A DNA stretch of 25,564 nucleotides from a virus. The stretch covers positions 1-25,564 of the IMG/VR virus record IMGVR_UViG_3300011113_000526; one strand, 5' to 3'. The position numbers and the translations under genes were made by a program. Numbering within the stretch: position 1 is the stretch's first letter; every line of letters starts with the position of its first letter. This document shows, one piece after another, positions 16,239-23,929 of the stretch. The notes beneath the pieces are model-generated. The model saw only the letters and a list, made by a program, of their open reading frames with translations, was not told where the DNA came from and ran no database searches.

Positions 16239-16663
16239 AAACCATACAAAATTCAATATTAAAAAATGGAATTAAAGATTTAGCAAAAAACAATGAAACT
16301 TCATTTAAAAAATCTTTAATCGATGTTTTATCTTTTAAATTGAATGAAAGTTTAGAAAATACAGAAAATATTACTAAAAACCGTCTTCTTGAAAAAAAGG
16401 AAGAAATTACAAAAATTACTTCCGAAATAAAAATATTTTTAGAATTTTTAAACAATTATAATGCAGAAACGGTTACAAAAATTAAATTAAAAAATGACAG
16501 CATTCTAAATATTACAGAAGAAAATATAAAAAACATAAAAGCACTATTTGACCAGCTGAAACCAGAAAATAGACAATTAATGGCAGAAACAATTTTTAAT
16601 GACACTGGAACATTTCAGCAACATCTAGAATTTTATGAAAAAACAAAGGCTATAAACAAATGA
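16235..16663 (+). CDS. small prohead-core-like protein (unknown)
   Basis: 142 residues, ATGA overlap with gp20. It is strongly helical and Lys/Asn/Glu-rich with no membrane segment. Position between portal and protease is that of T4 gp67 and gp68, the minor prohead core proteins, and the segment SFKKSLIDVLSFKLNESLEN (24-43) resembles the F-K-x-x-L-x-x-K-L helix of such core proteins. The coding DNA is extremely AT-rich (one 60-base stretch is 17% G+C). Context supports a core role; the sequence alone does not prove it. Confidence 0.6.
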   Translation: MKTIQNSILKNGIKDLAKNNETSFKKSLIDVLSFKLNESLENTENITKNRLLEKKEEITKITSEIKIFLEFLNNYNAETVTKIKLKNDSILNITEENIKNIKALFDQLKPENRQLMAETIFNDTGTFQQHLEFYEKTKAINK

Positions 16664-17031
16664 AACCACAAATTCAAGAATTAATAAAAAATATGATTGA
16701 CGAAAACGCAGTAGATTTTAAAAATAATACTGCAAAAGTTCTTTATACAAAAATTAATAAAAAATTAGAAGAACAATACAAAGAAACTGCTAAAAAAGTT
16801 TTTTCTATTCAAGAAGAGAAAGTCAAAATTGAAGACTTAGATAGAGTTGAGGGGCATGAACACAAGGCAGATGGAATTGGTGCCAGATATGTCGGAACTG
16901 GGACTGATGGTAAAAAATATAGTTTTTGGCACAGGGGCGGTCCTAATACACCTGACTCCGGTTTAATGACTCTCCCTCACATTGAAATAGATGATCCGAG
17001 AATTCAAGATATTGAAGTTCTTGATCAATAA
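16660..17031 (+). CDS. small prohead-core-like protein (unknown, second)
   Basis: 123 residues, ATGA overlap with the previous gene. The N-terminal half is a charged helix with DFKNNTAKVLYTKINKKLEE (19-38), similar in kind to the previous protein and to gp67/68-type core helices. The C-terminal half is different: it contains GARYVGTGTDGKKYSFWHRG, a small Gly/Tyr-rich, strand-like domain, and ends in acidic residues. The fold of this half is not recognised. It probably acts in the prohead core. Confidence 0.6.
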   Translation: MKPQIQELIKNMIDENAVDFKNNTAKVLYTKINKKLEEQYKETAKKVFSIQEEKVKIEDLDRVEGHEHKADGIGARYVGTGTDGKKYSFWHRGGPNTPDSGLMTLPHIEIDDPRIQDIEVLDQ

Positions 17032-17056
17032 TAACAACAAATAGAAAATTATCAGC

Positions 17057-17701
17057 ATGAAACTAATAACAGAACTAACTGAAGATATAAAATACGTAAA
17101 AGAAAATGTAGGCAATGGAGATCGAAATTACTTCATTGAAGGCATTTTTATGCAAGCTGACCAAAAAAATAGAAATGGTAGAATTTACCCACAACCAATA
17201 TTGGTCAAAGAATGCAAAAGATATATTAATGAATATGTCGATAAAGGGCGCGCTCTTGGTGAACTAAATCACCCAACCGGCCCAACAGTTAATCTTGACC
17301 GCGTTTCACACATTGTAAAGGAACTCTATGAAGATGGTAAAAATGTTTATGGTAAAGCTAAAGTCCTTGATACTCCAATGGGCAAAATCGTTAAAAACCT
17401 TATTGACGAAGGTGCTCAACTTGGTGTCTCTACCCGTGGTATGGGTTCTCTCAAAAGCAAAAATGGTTATCAAGAAGTTCAAGAAGACTTCATGTTAGCA
17501 GCAATTGACATTGTTGCCGATCCCTCTGCACCAAATGCTTTTGTCAACGGAATCATGGAAGGCAGAGAATGGATGTTGGACAATGGAATGTGGACTGTCA
17601 GAGAATACGAGCAAGCTAAAAAAATTATTAAAACAAGTTCAAAAAGAAATTTAAATGAAAATGTTTTGAAAGTTTTTAAAAATTACTTTAAAAACCTCTA
17701 A
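17057..17701 (+). CDS. 21: prohead core protease gp21
   Basis: 214 residues (T4: 212). The catalytic His is His72 in GELNHPTGP (68-76) and the nucleophile Ser125 in GVSTRG (123-128), in the context of the T4 prohead protease family; IDIVADPSAPNAF (150-162) is the third conserved block. The enzyme cleaves prohead proteins after Glu at (L/I)-x-E sites, and itself. Its own N-terminus reads MKLITELTED, with candidate site LTE9. No good Shine-Dalgarno is visible before ATG 17057. Confidence 0.95.
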   Translation: MKLITELTEDIKYVKENVGNGDRNYFIEGIFMQADQKNRNGRIYPQPILVKECKRYINEYVDKGRALGELNHPTGPTVNLDRVSHIVKELYEDGKNVYGKAKVLDTPMGKIVKNLIDEGAQLGVSTRGMGSLKSKNGYQEVQEDFMLAAIDIVADPSAPNAFVNGIMEGREWMLDNGMWTVREYEQAKKIIKTSSKRNLNENVLKVFKNYFKNL

Positions 17702-17709
17702 GGACTAAA

Positions 17710-18561
17710 ATGATCACTATTTCAGAAAACACAAAAAATTACATAAAAACTGTTTTGTCTGAAGCAGGTGGTCCAAGAGGAAAACCACATTTTTCTCCAA
17801 AACCTGGAATGCCCGGAACAGCCACCTCGCCAGCAGGTTTTACTGGAACAGCAGATCCGGGAACTGCGGGTGGCATGTATTCACCCCACTTATCTGATAG
17901 TTCAAAAGAAATTATATATAAAAGACAAGATGCTAAAGCTAAAGGCCAAGTTGGCATGGATATAGACCGCGACATTTTAATGGGAAGAACATCAATAGGT
18001 AATGCCCAAGATACCATGGATCACATCGCGCAAATGTCTCAAGGTTATGCAACTGCAGAATATTTGGATTCGGTTATGCCTGCCGCAGCTAAAGCGGCAA
18101 TGGCCCTGGACCTTTTAGGAAAGAGTCCGGGCGTGAAGGGTAAACAGCTTAAATCTTCCTCCACAACAATTGATTTAACACAATATGGCGTCGATGCAAA
18201 CACAGCAAAAGTTGCTAAAGATTTTTTAAATCCTAGCTCGGCTTCTGCTTCTCCTTCCGAAACACAAACAGCACCCAAACCCACAGGAGCCCCTTCTTCT
18301 GCAAGTTCACCACAACAAAAAGCAGCAGCAGCAGAAGAAAGAGCAGCAAAAGATAAAAAAGACCAATTTGTTTCTCTTACAAAAAAATTTGCAGCAAATT
18401 TAGGAAGTTTAGACCCATTCAATCCACTCTTGGGAATAAAACTCGGATATGAACTTCTTGGTGGTAAGGAAATTCTCAAAAGAACCCGAGAACTTGGTGC
18501 TGCACAAAGTGCTGGTGTACAATCATCTATGGGTCACCCATCAGCAATTGGAAGATTTTAA
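17710..18561 (+). CDS. candidate processed internal head protein (unknown)
   Basis: 283 residues, AAGGA five bases before ATG 17710, between protease and scaffold genes. I do not recognise it. The N-terminus has a short helical stretch ending in VLSE-AGG (residues 15-21): Leu16-Ser-Glu18 followed by Ala is a good gp21-type cleavage site, and the preceding 18 residues resemble in size and pattern the capsid-targeting peptides of T4 internal proteins. Then come a Gly/Pro-rich part (19-60), a middle domain with Ala-rich helices (110-137), a Ser/Pro/Thr/Ala linker (174-207) and a basic Lys-rich helix (about 203-228). No membrane segment is visible. A packaged or core protein is an inference from the site and the location. 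Confidence 0.7.
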   Translation: MITISENTKNYIKTVLSEAGGPRGKPHFSPKPGMPGTATSPAGFTGTADPGTAGGMYSPHLSDSSKEIIYKRQDAKAKGQVGMDIDRDILMGRTSIGNAQDTMDHIAQMSQGYATAEYLDSVMPAAAKAAMALDLLGKSPGVKGKQLKSSSTTIDLTQYGVDANTAKVAKDFLNPSSASASPSETQTAPKPTGAPSSASSPQQKAAAAEERAAKDKKDQFVSLTKKFAANLGSLDPFNPLLGIKLGYELLGGKEILKRTRELGAAQSAGVQSSMGHPSAIGRF

Positions 18562-18573
18562 ATTTACAAATAT

Positions 18574-18581
18574 TATAAATA
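18574..18581 (+). promoter_or_regulatory. late promoter octamer TATAAATA for gp22
   Basis: Exact consensus in the 45-base gap. The expected start near 18587 leaves a leader of about 20 bases with AAGGA (18592-18596) before ATG 18607. Confidence 0.9.
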
Positions 18582-18606
18582 ATTTAACCTTAAGGATTAA
18601 TTGAAT

Positions 18607-19659
18607 ATGAAAACTAACAAAAAAATAAACCTTTCAGAAGCCGCTGCACAAGTCATGGGTGTTGTACCCATGGATGGCACCGGTAAGTCAGATTCAGATG
18701 GAATGAGAGGCGGTTCGATGACTGCTTCACCCATCGTGTCAGGAGTTCCGGCAACAACACCAGTTCCACCTCCAATTGTTCCAAGTTCTATGGCCAAATC
18801 AATGGGTTCCATGAAGGTTGCTCCTGCACCAGTTGCATCAAAGCCACAAGAAGAATCCGAAGAAACTGAAGAAGAAACCGAAGAAGAGGAAATGGAAGAA
18901 TCAACCACACCAGATGAAACAAAAGAAGAAATTGCAGAAGCATTCCGATCTGCCATTTCATCTCTGCTTGGTGAAAGCGTTGATGAATCTTCTTTCACTC
19001 AAATTGAGGCTATTTTTGAAGCTGCAGTTCAAGATAGAGTTCAAAAAGAAGTTTCAACAACAGTTGCACAATTGGACGAGGGTGCAAAAGAATATCTTGA
19101 AACAGTCACAAACACACTAGTTGAAAAAGTTGATGACTACTTGGATTATGTTGTTGAAGAATGGGTAAAAGAAAATGCAATTGCAATTGAACAGGGTATC
19201 AAGACAACAATTGCAGAAAACTTCATCACCGGTCTCAAAGAACTTTTTGAAAATCACTACATTGATGTTCCTGCAGAGAAGTACAATGTTCTTGATGATC
19301 TATACGCACAAAATAGAGAACTTCAAGAAAAACTCAATGCCACAATCAATGAATCAATTCAATTGAAAAAAGATGTTGCATTGACTGAATGCGCCGGAAT
19401 CTTTGTTGCTGAAACAAGAGATCTTGCAGACACTCAAGTTGCTAAACTTCAAAGTTTGATGGAAAACATCAATTTTACAAGTCCAGAAGAATACAGAGAA
19501 AAATTGCTTGCTATTAAGAATAATTACGTGAATGGTAAGCGTCCCGCTCCAACACAAACAATTACTGAAGAGCAAACATTTTCAAAATCCGTAAACACAC
19601 CAGGAACATTGGTCGAGAGCTACGCCAATGTTATTGGTCGTCTGAATAAAAAGCTCTAA
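18607..19659 (+). CDS. 22: prohead scaffold (major core) protein gp22
   Basis: 350 residues from ATG 18607; an in-frame TTG at 18601 is a possible start but sits only four bases after AAGGA. The central and C-terminal parts match T4 gp22 well: VEKVDDYLDYVVEEWVKENA, then a FITGLKELFENHYIDVP block and a coiled coil LYAQNRELQEKLNATINESI. A Pro-rich N-terminal third and a run of Glu residues (about 80-105) precede it. gp22 forms the inner core around which gp23 assembles and is then degraded by gp21; the N-terminus reads NLSE-AAA with a candidate site after Glu11. Confidence 0.95.
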   Translation: MKTNKKINLSEAAAQVMGVVPMDGTGKSDSDGMRGGSMTASPIVSGVPATTPVPPPIVPSSMAKSMGSMKVAPAPVASKPQEESEETEEETEEEEMEESTTPDETKEEIAEAFRSAISSLLGESVDESSFTQIEAIFEAAVQDRVQKEVSTTVAQLDEGAKEYLETVTNTLVEKVDDYLDYVVEEWVKENAIAIEQGIKTTIAENFITGLKELFENHYIDVPAEKYNVLDDLYAQNRELQEKLNATINESIQLKKDVALTECAGIFVAETRDLADTQVAKLQSLMENINFTSPEEYREKLLAIKNNYVNGKRPAPTQTITEEQTFSKSVNTPGTLVESYANVIGRLNKKL

Positions 19660-19678
19660 ATACAAATTTTACTAAATA
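19655..19678 (+). promoter_or_regulatory. tandem late promoter motifs for gp23
   Basis: TCTAAATA at 19655-19662 and ACTAAATA at 19671-19678, spaced 16 bases apart. The first contains the TAA stop of gp22. Leaders of about 39 and 23 bases would both include the AGGAG Shine-Dalgarno upstream of ATG 19707. Two promoters fit the capsid gene being the most expressed. Confidence 0.7.
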
Positions 19679-19706
19679 ATTTTAACTCACAGGAGATACT
19701 GATAAA

Positions 19707-21140
19707 ATGCAATTTCAAGAAAATACACCATATGACATTTTGACCGAAAAGTGGAATCCAGTGCTCAATCACGAAGCTCTGCCCACAATCGGTGACGACT
19801 ATCGTAAGAAGGTAACTGCTGTTCTTTTGGAAAACCAAGAACAAGCTCTTCGCACACAACACCTCACAGAAGACATGACTTCTGGTAACCTTGGTGGACC
19901 AGCAACATCAACTGGATATAACACCGGAAATATTTCTGGTTATGATCCTGTTTTGATCAGCTTGGTTCGCCGCGCTATGCCAAACTTGATGGCCTACGAC
20001 GTCTGCGGCGTTCAGCCAATGACTGCTCCAACAGGTCTCATTTTTGCAATGCGTTCAAACTATGGAAACGCCGATGGTGGTAAGCTTTATACTGACAGCA
20101 CATACGCTGAAGCTATGTTCCAAGAACCACAAGCAAACTTTGGCGGCTCTGGTTACACCTTGGGTGGAACATTTGCTGCAAGCAAGGGCTTGTCTGCTGG
20201 TTGGAACTATGGAAGCAGCTTTGGTACTTGGACAAACTATTCTGCAACTGGACCAGGAAGTTTCAATGCTCTCCGTGGTATTCTTACCAACTTTGGTGAA
20301 GGCTTGGGTGCATTAACTAATCAAGATCCATATAAGAAGTTCAACCAAATGGCCTTCTCAATTGATCGTGTTGCAGTACAAGCTCGTACACGCGCTCTGT
20401 CCAGCAACTACACTGTTGAATTGGCACAAGACCTCAAGGCCGTTCACGGACTTGATGCTGAATCAGAACTCGCAAATCTTCTCAGCACAGAAATTCTTGC
20501 TGAAATCAACCGCGAGATCGTTCGTACAATTTACTTTGTCGCCAAAGCTGGTAGCCAACAATGGGATCTCACAACAGCCGGTCAATACAATCTTGAACTC
20601 GATTCAGATGGTCGTTGGTCAGCTGAAAGATTCCGTGGCCTTAGCTTCCAAATTGAGCGTGAATGCAATGCAATCGCCAAGGAAACCCGCCGTGGTAAGG
20701 GCAACTTTATCATCTGCGATAGCGATACAGCCGCAGCTCTCGCAATGTCTGGATTCATGAGCCTCAGCCCAGGAATCGCACCACAGCTAAATGCTGATGA
20801 CACACAAAGCACATTTGCTGGTGTACTGAATGGTAAAGTTCGCGTCTACATCGACCCATACGCCCCACTCGGTGCAAACTTCTTCTGCACAGGTTATAAG
20901 GGTGAATCGGCTTATGATGCAGGCTTGTTCTACTGCCCATACGTCCCACTGCAAATGGTCCGTGCCGTTGATCCTAACACTTTCCAACCACGTATTGCTT
21001 TCAAGACCCGCTATGGTGTCGTAGCTAACCCCTACGTCCTCAACAGCAACAATGTTCCAGATGGTGAAACATTGACAACTGGTTTGAACCAATACTACCG
21101 CTTGACAAGAGTTGCAAATCTTCACGGCAACAAGATCTAA
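19707..21140 (+). CDS. 23: major capsid protein gp23
   Basis: 477 residues (T4: 521), with AGGAG upstream of ATG 19707. Strong match to T4 gp23: LTEKWNPVLNHEALPTI (12-28), then LVRRAMPNLMAYDVCGVQPM and TGLIFAMRS (T4: VRRAIPNLIAFDICGVQPM), and the A-domain ALSSNYTVELAQDLKAVHGL plus AEINREIVRTI. HLTE55 followed by Asp is the candidate gp21 maturation site, comparable to FLTE65 in T4. Codon choice is unlike the neighbours: two 60-base samples are 50-52% G+C, with many CGT, CGC, GGT, AAC and TTC codons, as expected for very high expression. Confidence 0.97.
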   Translation: MQFQENTPYDILTEKWNPVLNHEALPTIGDDYRKKVTAVLLENQEQALRTQHLTEDMTSGNLGGPATSTGYNTGNISGYDPVLISLVRRAMPNLMAYDVCGVQPMTAPTGLIFAMRSNYGNADGGKLYTDSTYAEAMFQEPQANFGGSGYTLGGTFAASKGLSAGWNYGSSFGTWTNYSATGPGSFNALRGILTNFGEGLGALTNQDPYKKFNQMAFSIDRVAVQARTRALSSNYTVELAQDLKAVHGLDAESELANLLSTEILAEINREIVRTIYFVAKAGSQQWDLTTAGQYNLELDSDGRWSAERFRGLSFQIERECNAIAKETRRGKGNFIICDSDTAAALAMSGFMSLSPGIAPQLNADDTQSTFAGVLNGKVRVYIDPYAPLGANFFCTGYKGESAYDAGLFYCPYVPLQMVRAVDPNTFQPRIAFKTRYGVVANPYVLNSNNVPDGETLTTGLNQYYRLTRVANLHGNKI

Positions 21141-21163
21141 TTAAAAATTAGATAAAAGACAGC

Positions 21164-21199
21164 AAAGACCTCCCGAGAAATCGGGAGGTCTTTCTTTTT
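21164..21199 (+). terminator. intrinsic terminator after gp23
   Basis: A perfect 13-bp stem, AAAGACCTCCCGA (21164-21176) with TCGGGAGGTCTTT (21181-21193), a GAAA tetraloop (GNRA type), then a T-rich tract TTTCTTTTT (21191-21199). It lies 24 bases after the gp23 stop and is the only strong intrinsic terminator I see in the window. Confidence 0.95.
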
Positions 21200-21201
21200 C
21201 C

Positions 21202-21209
21202 CATAAATA
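21202..21209 (+). promoter_or_regulatory. late promoter octamer CATAAATA for the gp3-like gene
   Basis: Directly follows the terminator T-tract and ends five bases before ATG 21215. There is no Shine-Dalgarno. The expected +1 is the A of the ATG. Confidence 0.75.
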
Positions 21210-21214
21210 TTAAT

Positions 21215-21751
21215 ATGACCACCAATGCTTGCTCTGGAAATACAAATCCACTATACAACAATTATTTTACTTTAAAATTTAACAGAGGAACATCTCAGTT
21301 TGAACTTCTTTGCCAAAGAGTAAATTTACCAGGAATTAATGTTCCAGATCTTGCTCAACCAACAACATTGGGAACAACAATTCCTGTTCCAAGTTTAGTG
21401 GCTGCGTTTGAACCTTTGTCAGTAGATTTTATTGTTGACGAAAATTTGGATAACTGGAAAAGTATATATTCTTGGATTAGAAATATTTCAAATATTAAAG
21501 ATGACACTTCTAACAATTTAAATTACCAAAAATGGCATATAACTGCAACTCTTGGAATATATGCAGGTCCATATACAATAAATGGTTGCAATTCCGGAAC
21601 AACGATCAAATTTCAAAATGTTGTTCCAATTTACTTGAGTGGTTTAAATTTTCAATCAGACAACACCGATGCAGTAATTCAAAAAGCATCTTGTAAATTT
21701 AGATATTCTTACTATACCATAAATCCTGATGCACCATCAATTTTATCTTAA
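21215..21751 (+). CDS. 3: tail terminator, tube-fold protein (gp3-like)
   Basis: 178 residues, close to T4 gp3 (176). It has tube-fold features: FTLKFNRGTSQFELLCQRVN (17-36) and LPGINVPDLAQPTTLGT, in which the P-G-I loop and the switch to a Thr-Pro-rich strand are typical, then FEPLSVDFIVDENLDNWKSI with a Trp-containing helix YSWIRNIS. Location after gp23 and before uvsW agrees with gp3 in related phages as I recall. gp3 ends the tube and binds gp15. It could instead be another gp19 or gp54-type member. Its stop overlaps the stop of the convergent minus-strand gene. Confidence 0.65.
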   Translation: MTTNACSGNTNPLYNNYFTLKFNRGTSQFELLCQRVNLPGINVPDLAQPTTLGTTIPVPSLVAAFEPLSVDFIVDENLDNWKSIYSWIRNISNIKDDTSNNLNYQKWHITATLGIYAGPYTINGCNSGTTIKFQNVVPIYLSGLNFQSDNTDAVIQKASCKFRYSYYTINPDAPSILS

Positions 21752-22395
21752 ATGTAATCTGATGGGTTATCTGACCAACTTTCCGGATCGTCCGGGGGGC
21801 TAGATGGGTTGTAAGGCATTTTATTAGTTTCTGGTTTGATTTTACGGCGTTTCTTGGGCTTAGGTTGGGGTTCGGGCGGTTCTGGTTGAGAATCGCTTAT
21901 ATCGCCTTCTGCAACTTCATCATCGTCTTCTATTAAAATTTCAGCACCCTCAAAAGTGTCGATGAGATCGTTTACAAACATTACAAAATCTTCATTATTG
22001 AAGAGATCATTAAGAAGGTGCAAACCATGTTGGGTATTTTCTGCAGAATCATTAGTTGATGGAGCAATTGTTTTTGGATCTGTTTGCATTGTCATGAAGT
22101 AAACTTCATACATTTTTTCAAGTTCCAAAGAAGCTTCACCTATGTAAACTACACAATTTTTATTTACAACTGCTTCATAATTTTTTAAATTGGCAAGATA
22201 ATTTGTAAGTTTAACATATTCAACCATCTCATTGGTTTCAGATCTAGCAATATAGTTTTCCATTTTAGCTGGAAGTTTAATGTTAATTTTTTCTGGCGTA
22301 GGTTCACTTACAAGGCCAACTAATTCTTCGCCTGTGATAAGCTTAACAACTCTTAATACGCCTGAGAAAGAGTTCTCAGGAAGTGAATCGGACAT
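21748..22395 (-). CDS. unknown acidic protein with Sm-like N-terminus
   Basis: 215 residues from ATG 22395, with GGGAGGA in a 17-base leader. The first half (residues 10-105) looks like an Sm/LSm-type beta barrel: LRVVKLITGEELVGLVSEPT (13-32) fits the first strands with the K-L-x-x-G-E-x-x-x-G pattern, and a Y-V-x-F-M strand near 98-102 could close it. Then come a helix, an acidic run (EILIEDDDE), a Pro-rich tail and a basic KPKKRRKIKPE segment. It lies downstream of uvsW on the same strand but has its own late promoter. If the fold is right, binding of RNA or nucleic acid is plausible, but this is inference. I know of no assigned function. Confidence 0.7.
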   Translation of the reverse strand: MSDSLPENSFSGVLRVVKLITGEELVGLVSEPTPEKINIKLPAKMENYIARSETNEMVEYVKLTNYLANLKNYEAVVNKNCVVYIGEASLELEKMYEVYFMTMQTDPKTIAPSTNDSAENTQHGLHLLNDLFNNEDFVMFVNDLIDTFEGAEILIEDDDEVAEGDISDSQPEPPEPQPKPKKRRKIKPETNKMPYNPSSPPDDPESWSDNPSDYI

Positions 22396-22417
22396 ATGAA
22401 TGTCCTCCCTTCCATAA

Positions 22418-22425
22418 TATTTATC
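22418..22425 (-). promoter_or_regulatory. late promoter octamer GATAAATA for the Sm-like gene
   Basis: On the minus strand four bases after the uvsW stop. The expected start near 22412 leaves a 17-base leader containing GGGAGGA, so this is a leadered late unit. Confidence 0.7.
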
Positions 22426-22428
22426 TTC

Positions 22429-23925
22429 TTAGTTTTCTGTGAAACCCATCGAATGGACTTTGTAATCAAACTTTTCTTTTTTGTAAATCTTTACACGTTC
22501 TTCAAAGTGTCTGTATACGTGATTTTTGTGTGACTTCCAACACAGATCATCAACAATATCAAATACTTTCAATGTTTTTTTCTTTTCGGAAACTCTTAAT
22601 CCACGACCAATACTTTGTAGCAAACGAATTACGGATTTTGTAGGAGAGGCGAAAACAATATTATCAAGATTAACGATATTAATGCCAGCACTAGTTGTGC
22701 CGTAACTCGCCACCAGAATGGCATCTTTCTCAGAGTCAATAATTCTTCGAATGTACTCTCTCGCCTCTGCTTCTGTTTTACCTGAGATAAAATAGACCTT
22801 GCGTGTTCCCGCTTTTTCTTTGAAAAGTTCGTAGAGAGGCTTCCCTTGCGCTTCAACATAATTGAAGAGTACAAGCGCATTGCCCTTTGTTCTGGAGACC
22901 AGTTGCCAGATGAACTCATTTCTCTTATCATTACTTATGATCCACTTTATCTCGTCTGCGTATTTTTGTTTTTTCAACAACTGTTTTTCTTCGTCTGTGT
23001 ACTTCAACACAATACAATCAATGCCCAGCGTTGCAAGCAATCCTTTGTTCATTAAGTTTTTTGTTTGAATGAACTGAACTGCTGGACCAAGAATGCCTTC
23101 TATGCTCAACCTGTGAGCTTGTGTTTGTTGTAGTGTTCCGGTTGTACCACAACGAAACCAAGCCTTGGTTAGTTTTTGTCCGATGAAATTAATTGATTCT
23201 GCTTTTGCTTGATGGCATTCATCAAAAAATATGGCATCAAACTGGTCGAACCATTCTCTAGGCAATTTGTAAATGGATTGCCATGTCGAGACTACTATCT
23301 GCTTCTTTGTTTCTTTGTCTGCACCAGCAGATATCTTGTGAATATACTTTTTGCAGGACCAGGATTTATCTTGACTTGAGTAGTCAAAAAAATCGGCCTC
23401 CATCTGATTGACGAGGCCAACGGTCGGAACTAAAATCAATATTTTGCGGTCGGTATTTAATACCTTTTGTAGATATCGAACCAAGACGTATATAATAAGA
23501 CTTTTTCCAGAGCCAGTCGGAGATATCAGAACTGAACGATGATTGTTCAATCCATGCATAATAGCTTGCACCTGATGTGTGTGCATCTTTACTGGCTGTT
23601 TGCGGACGCAAACTTTCAGCGATTCGTAGAAAGCCTGAAGTTCCTCCTCTGTTGCGCATAAAGGATTTTTGCTCTCCTTTATATTTAACCCATAACCCCG
23701 GTCTTTGCAAAATTTTTCTAGGTAGGTTTTCAAACCTCTTGGGAGGGTAGATGAAAGAATATCATAGAGCCGAATTTTTCCATCCCAAATACGCCTTTTA
23801 AACATAGGCATAAACTGAGCACCGGGAACCATGAATGAGAAATAATCTCTCAATTCTTGTTTTATTCCCTTTTCGGTCTTTACATAATAACGAACTTCAT
23901 CTGTAGATTCAACATCTATATCCAC
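22429..23925 (-). CDS. uvsW: UvsW RNA-DNA and Holliday-junction helicase
   Basis: 498 residues (T4: 587 in the full form). Start is GTG 23925: the N-terminus MDIDV agrees with T4 MDIKV and the ATG at 23927 is out of frame. The N-terminal domain has MFKRRIWDGKIRLYD (41-55; T4 NPRFRYGNWDGRIRLLD). SF2 helicase motifs: Walker A SPTGSGKS (135-142), DECH (235-238), motif III TTGTL, VASYGTTSAGIN (motif V) and QSIGRGLR (437-444, motif VI with the Arg finger). UvsW unwinds R-loops, ending origin-initiated replication, and processes recombination intermediates. In T4 it is a late gene; here a late motif lies directly before the GTG. Confidence 0.96.
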   Translation of the reverse strand: MDIDVESTDEVRYYVKTEKGIKQELRDYFSFMVPGAQFMPMFKRRIWDGKIRLYDILSSTLPRGLKTYLEKFCKDRGYGLNIKESKNPLCATEEELQAFYESLKVCVRKQPVKMHTHQVQAIMHGLNNHRSVLISPTGSGKSLIIYVLVRYLQKVLNTDRKILILVPTVGLVNQMEADFFDYSSQDKSWSCKKYIHKISAGADKETKKQIVVSTWQSIYKLPREWFDQFDAIFFDECHQAKAESINFIGQKLTKAWFRCGTTGTLQQTQAHRLSIEGILGPAVQFIQTKNLMNKGLLATLGIDCIVLKYTDEEKQLLKKQKYADEIKWIISNDKRNEFIWQLVSRTKGNALVLFNYVEAQGKPLYELFKEKAGTRKVYFISGKTEAEAREYIRRIIDSEKDAILVASYGTTSAGINIVNLDNIVFASPTKSVIRLLQSIGRGLRVSEKKKTLKVFDIVDDLCWKSHKNHVYRHFEERVKIYKKEKFDYKVHSMGFTEN

Positions 23926-23929
23926 ATAA

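Noticed and set aside
18045-18479. Long minus-strand open frame opposite the 17710 gene, and similar ones at 13170-13541 and 20787-21125
   Set aside because: Shadows of plus-strand genes with no start signals, family resemblance or place in the operon.
18818-19120. Plus-strand Lys/Gln/His-rich frame inside gp22
   Set aside because: Shifted frame of the Glu-rich part of gp22; composition is an artefact of the GAA repeats.
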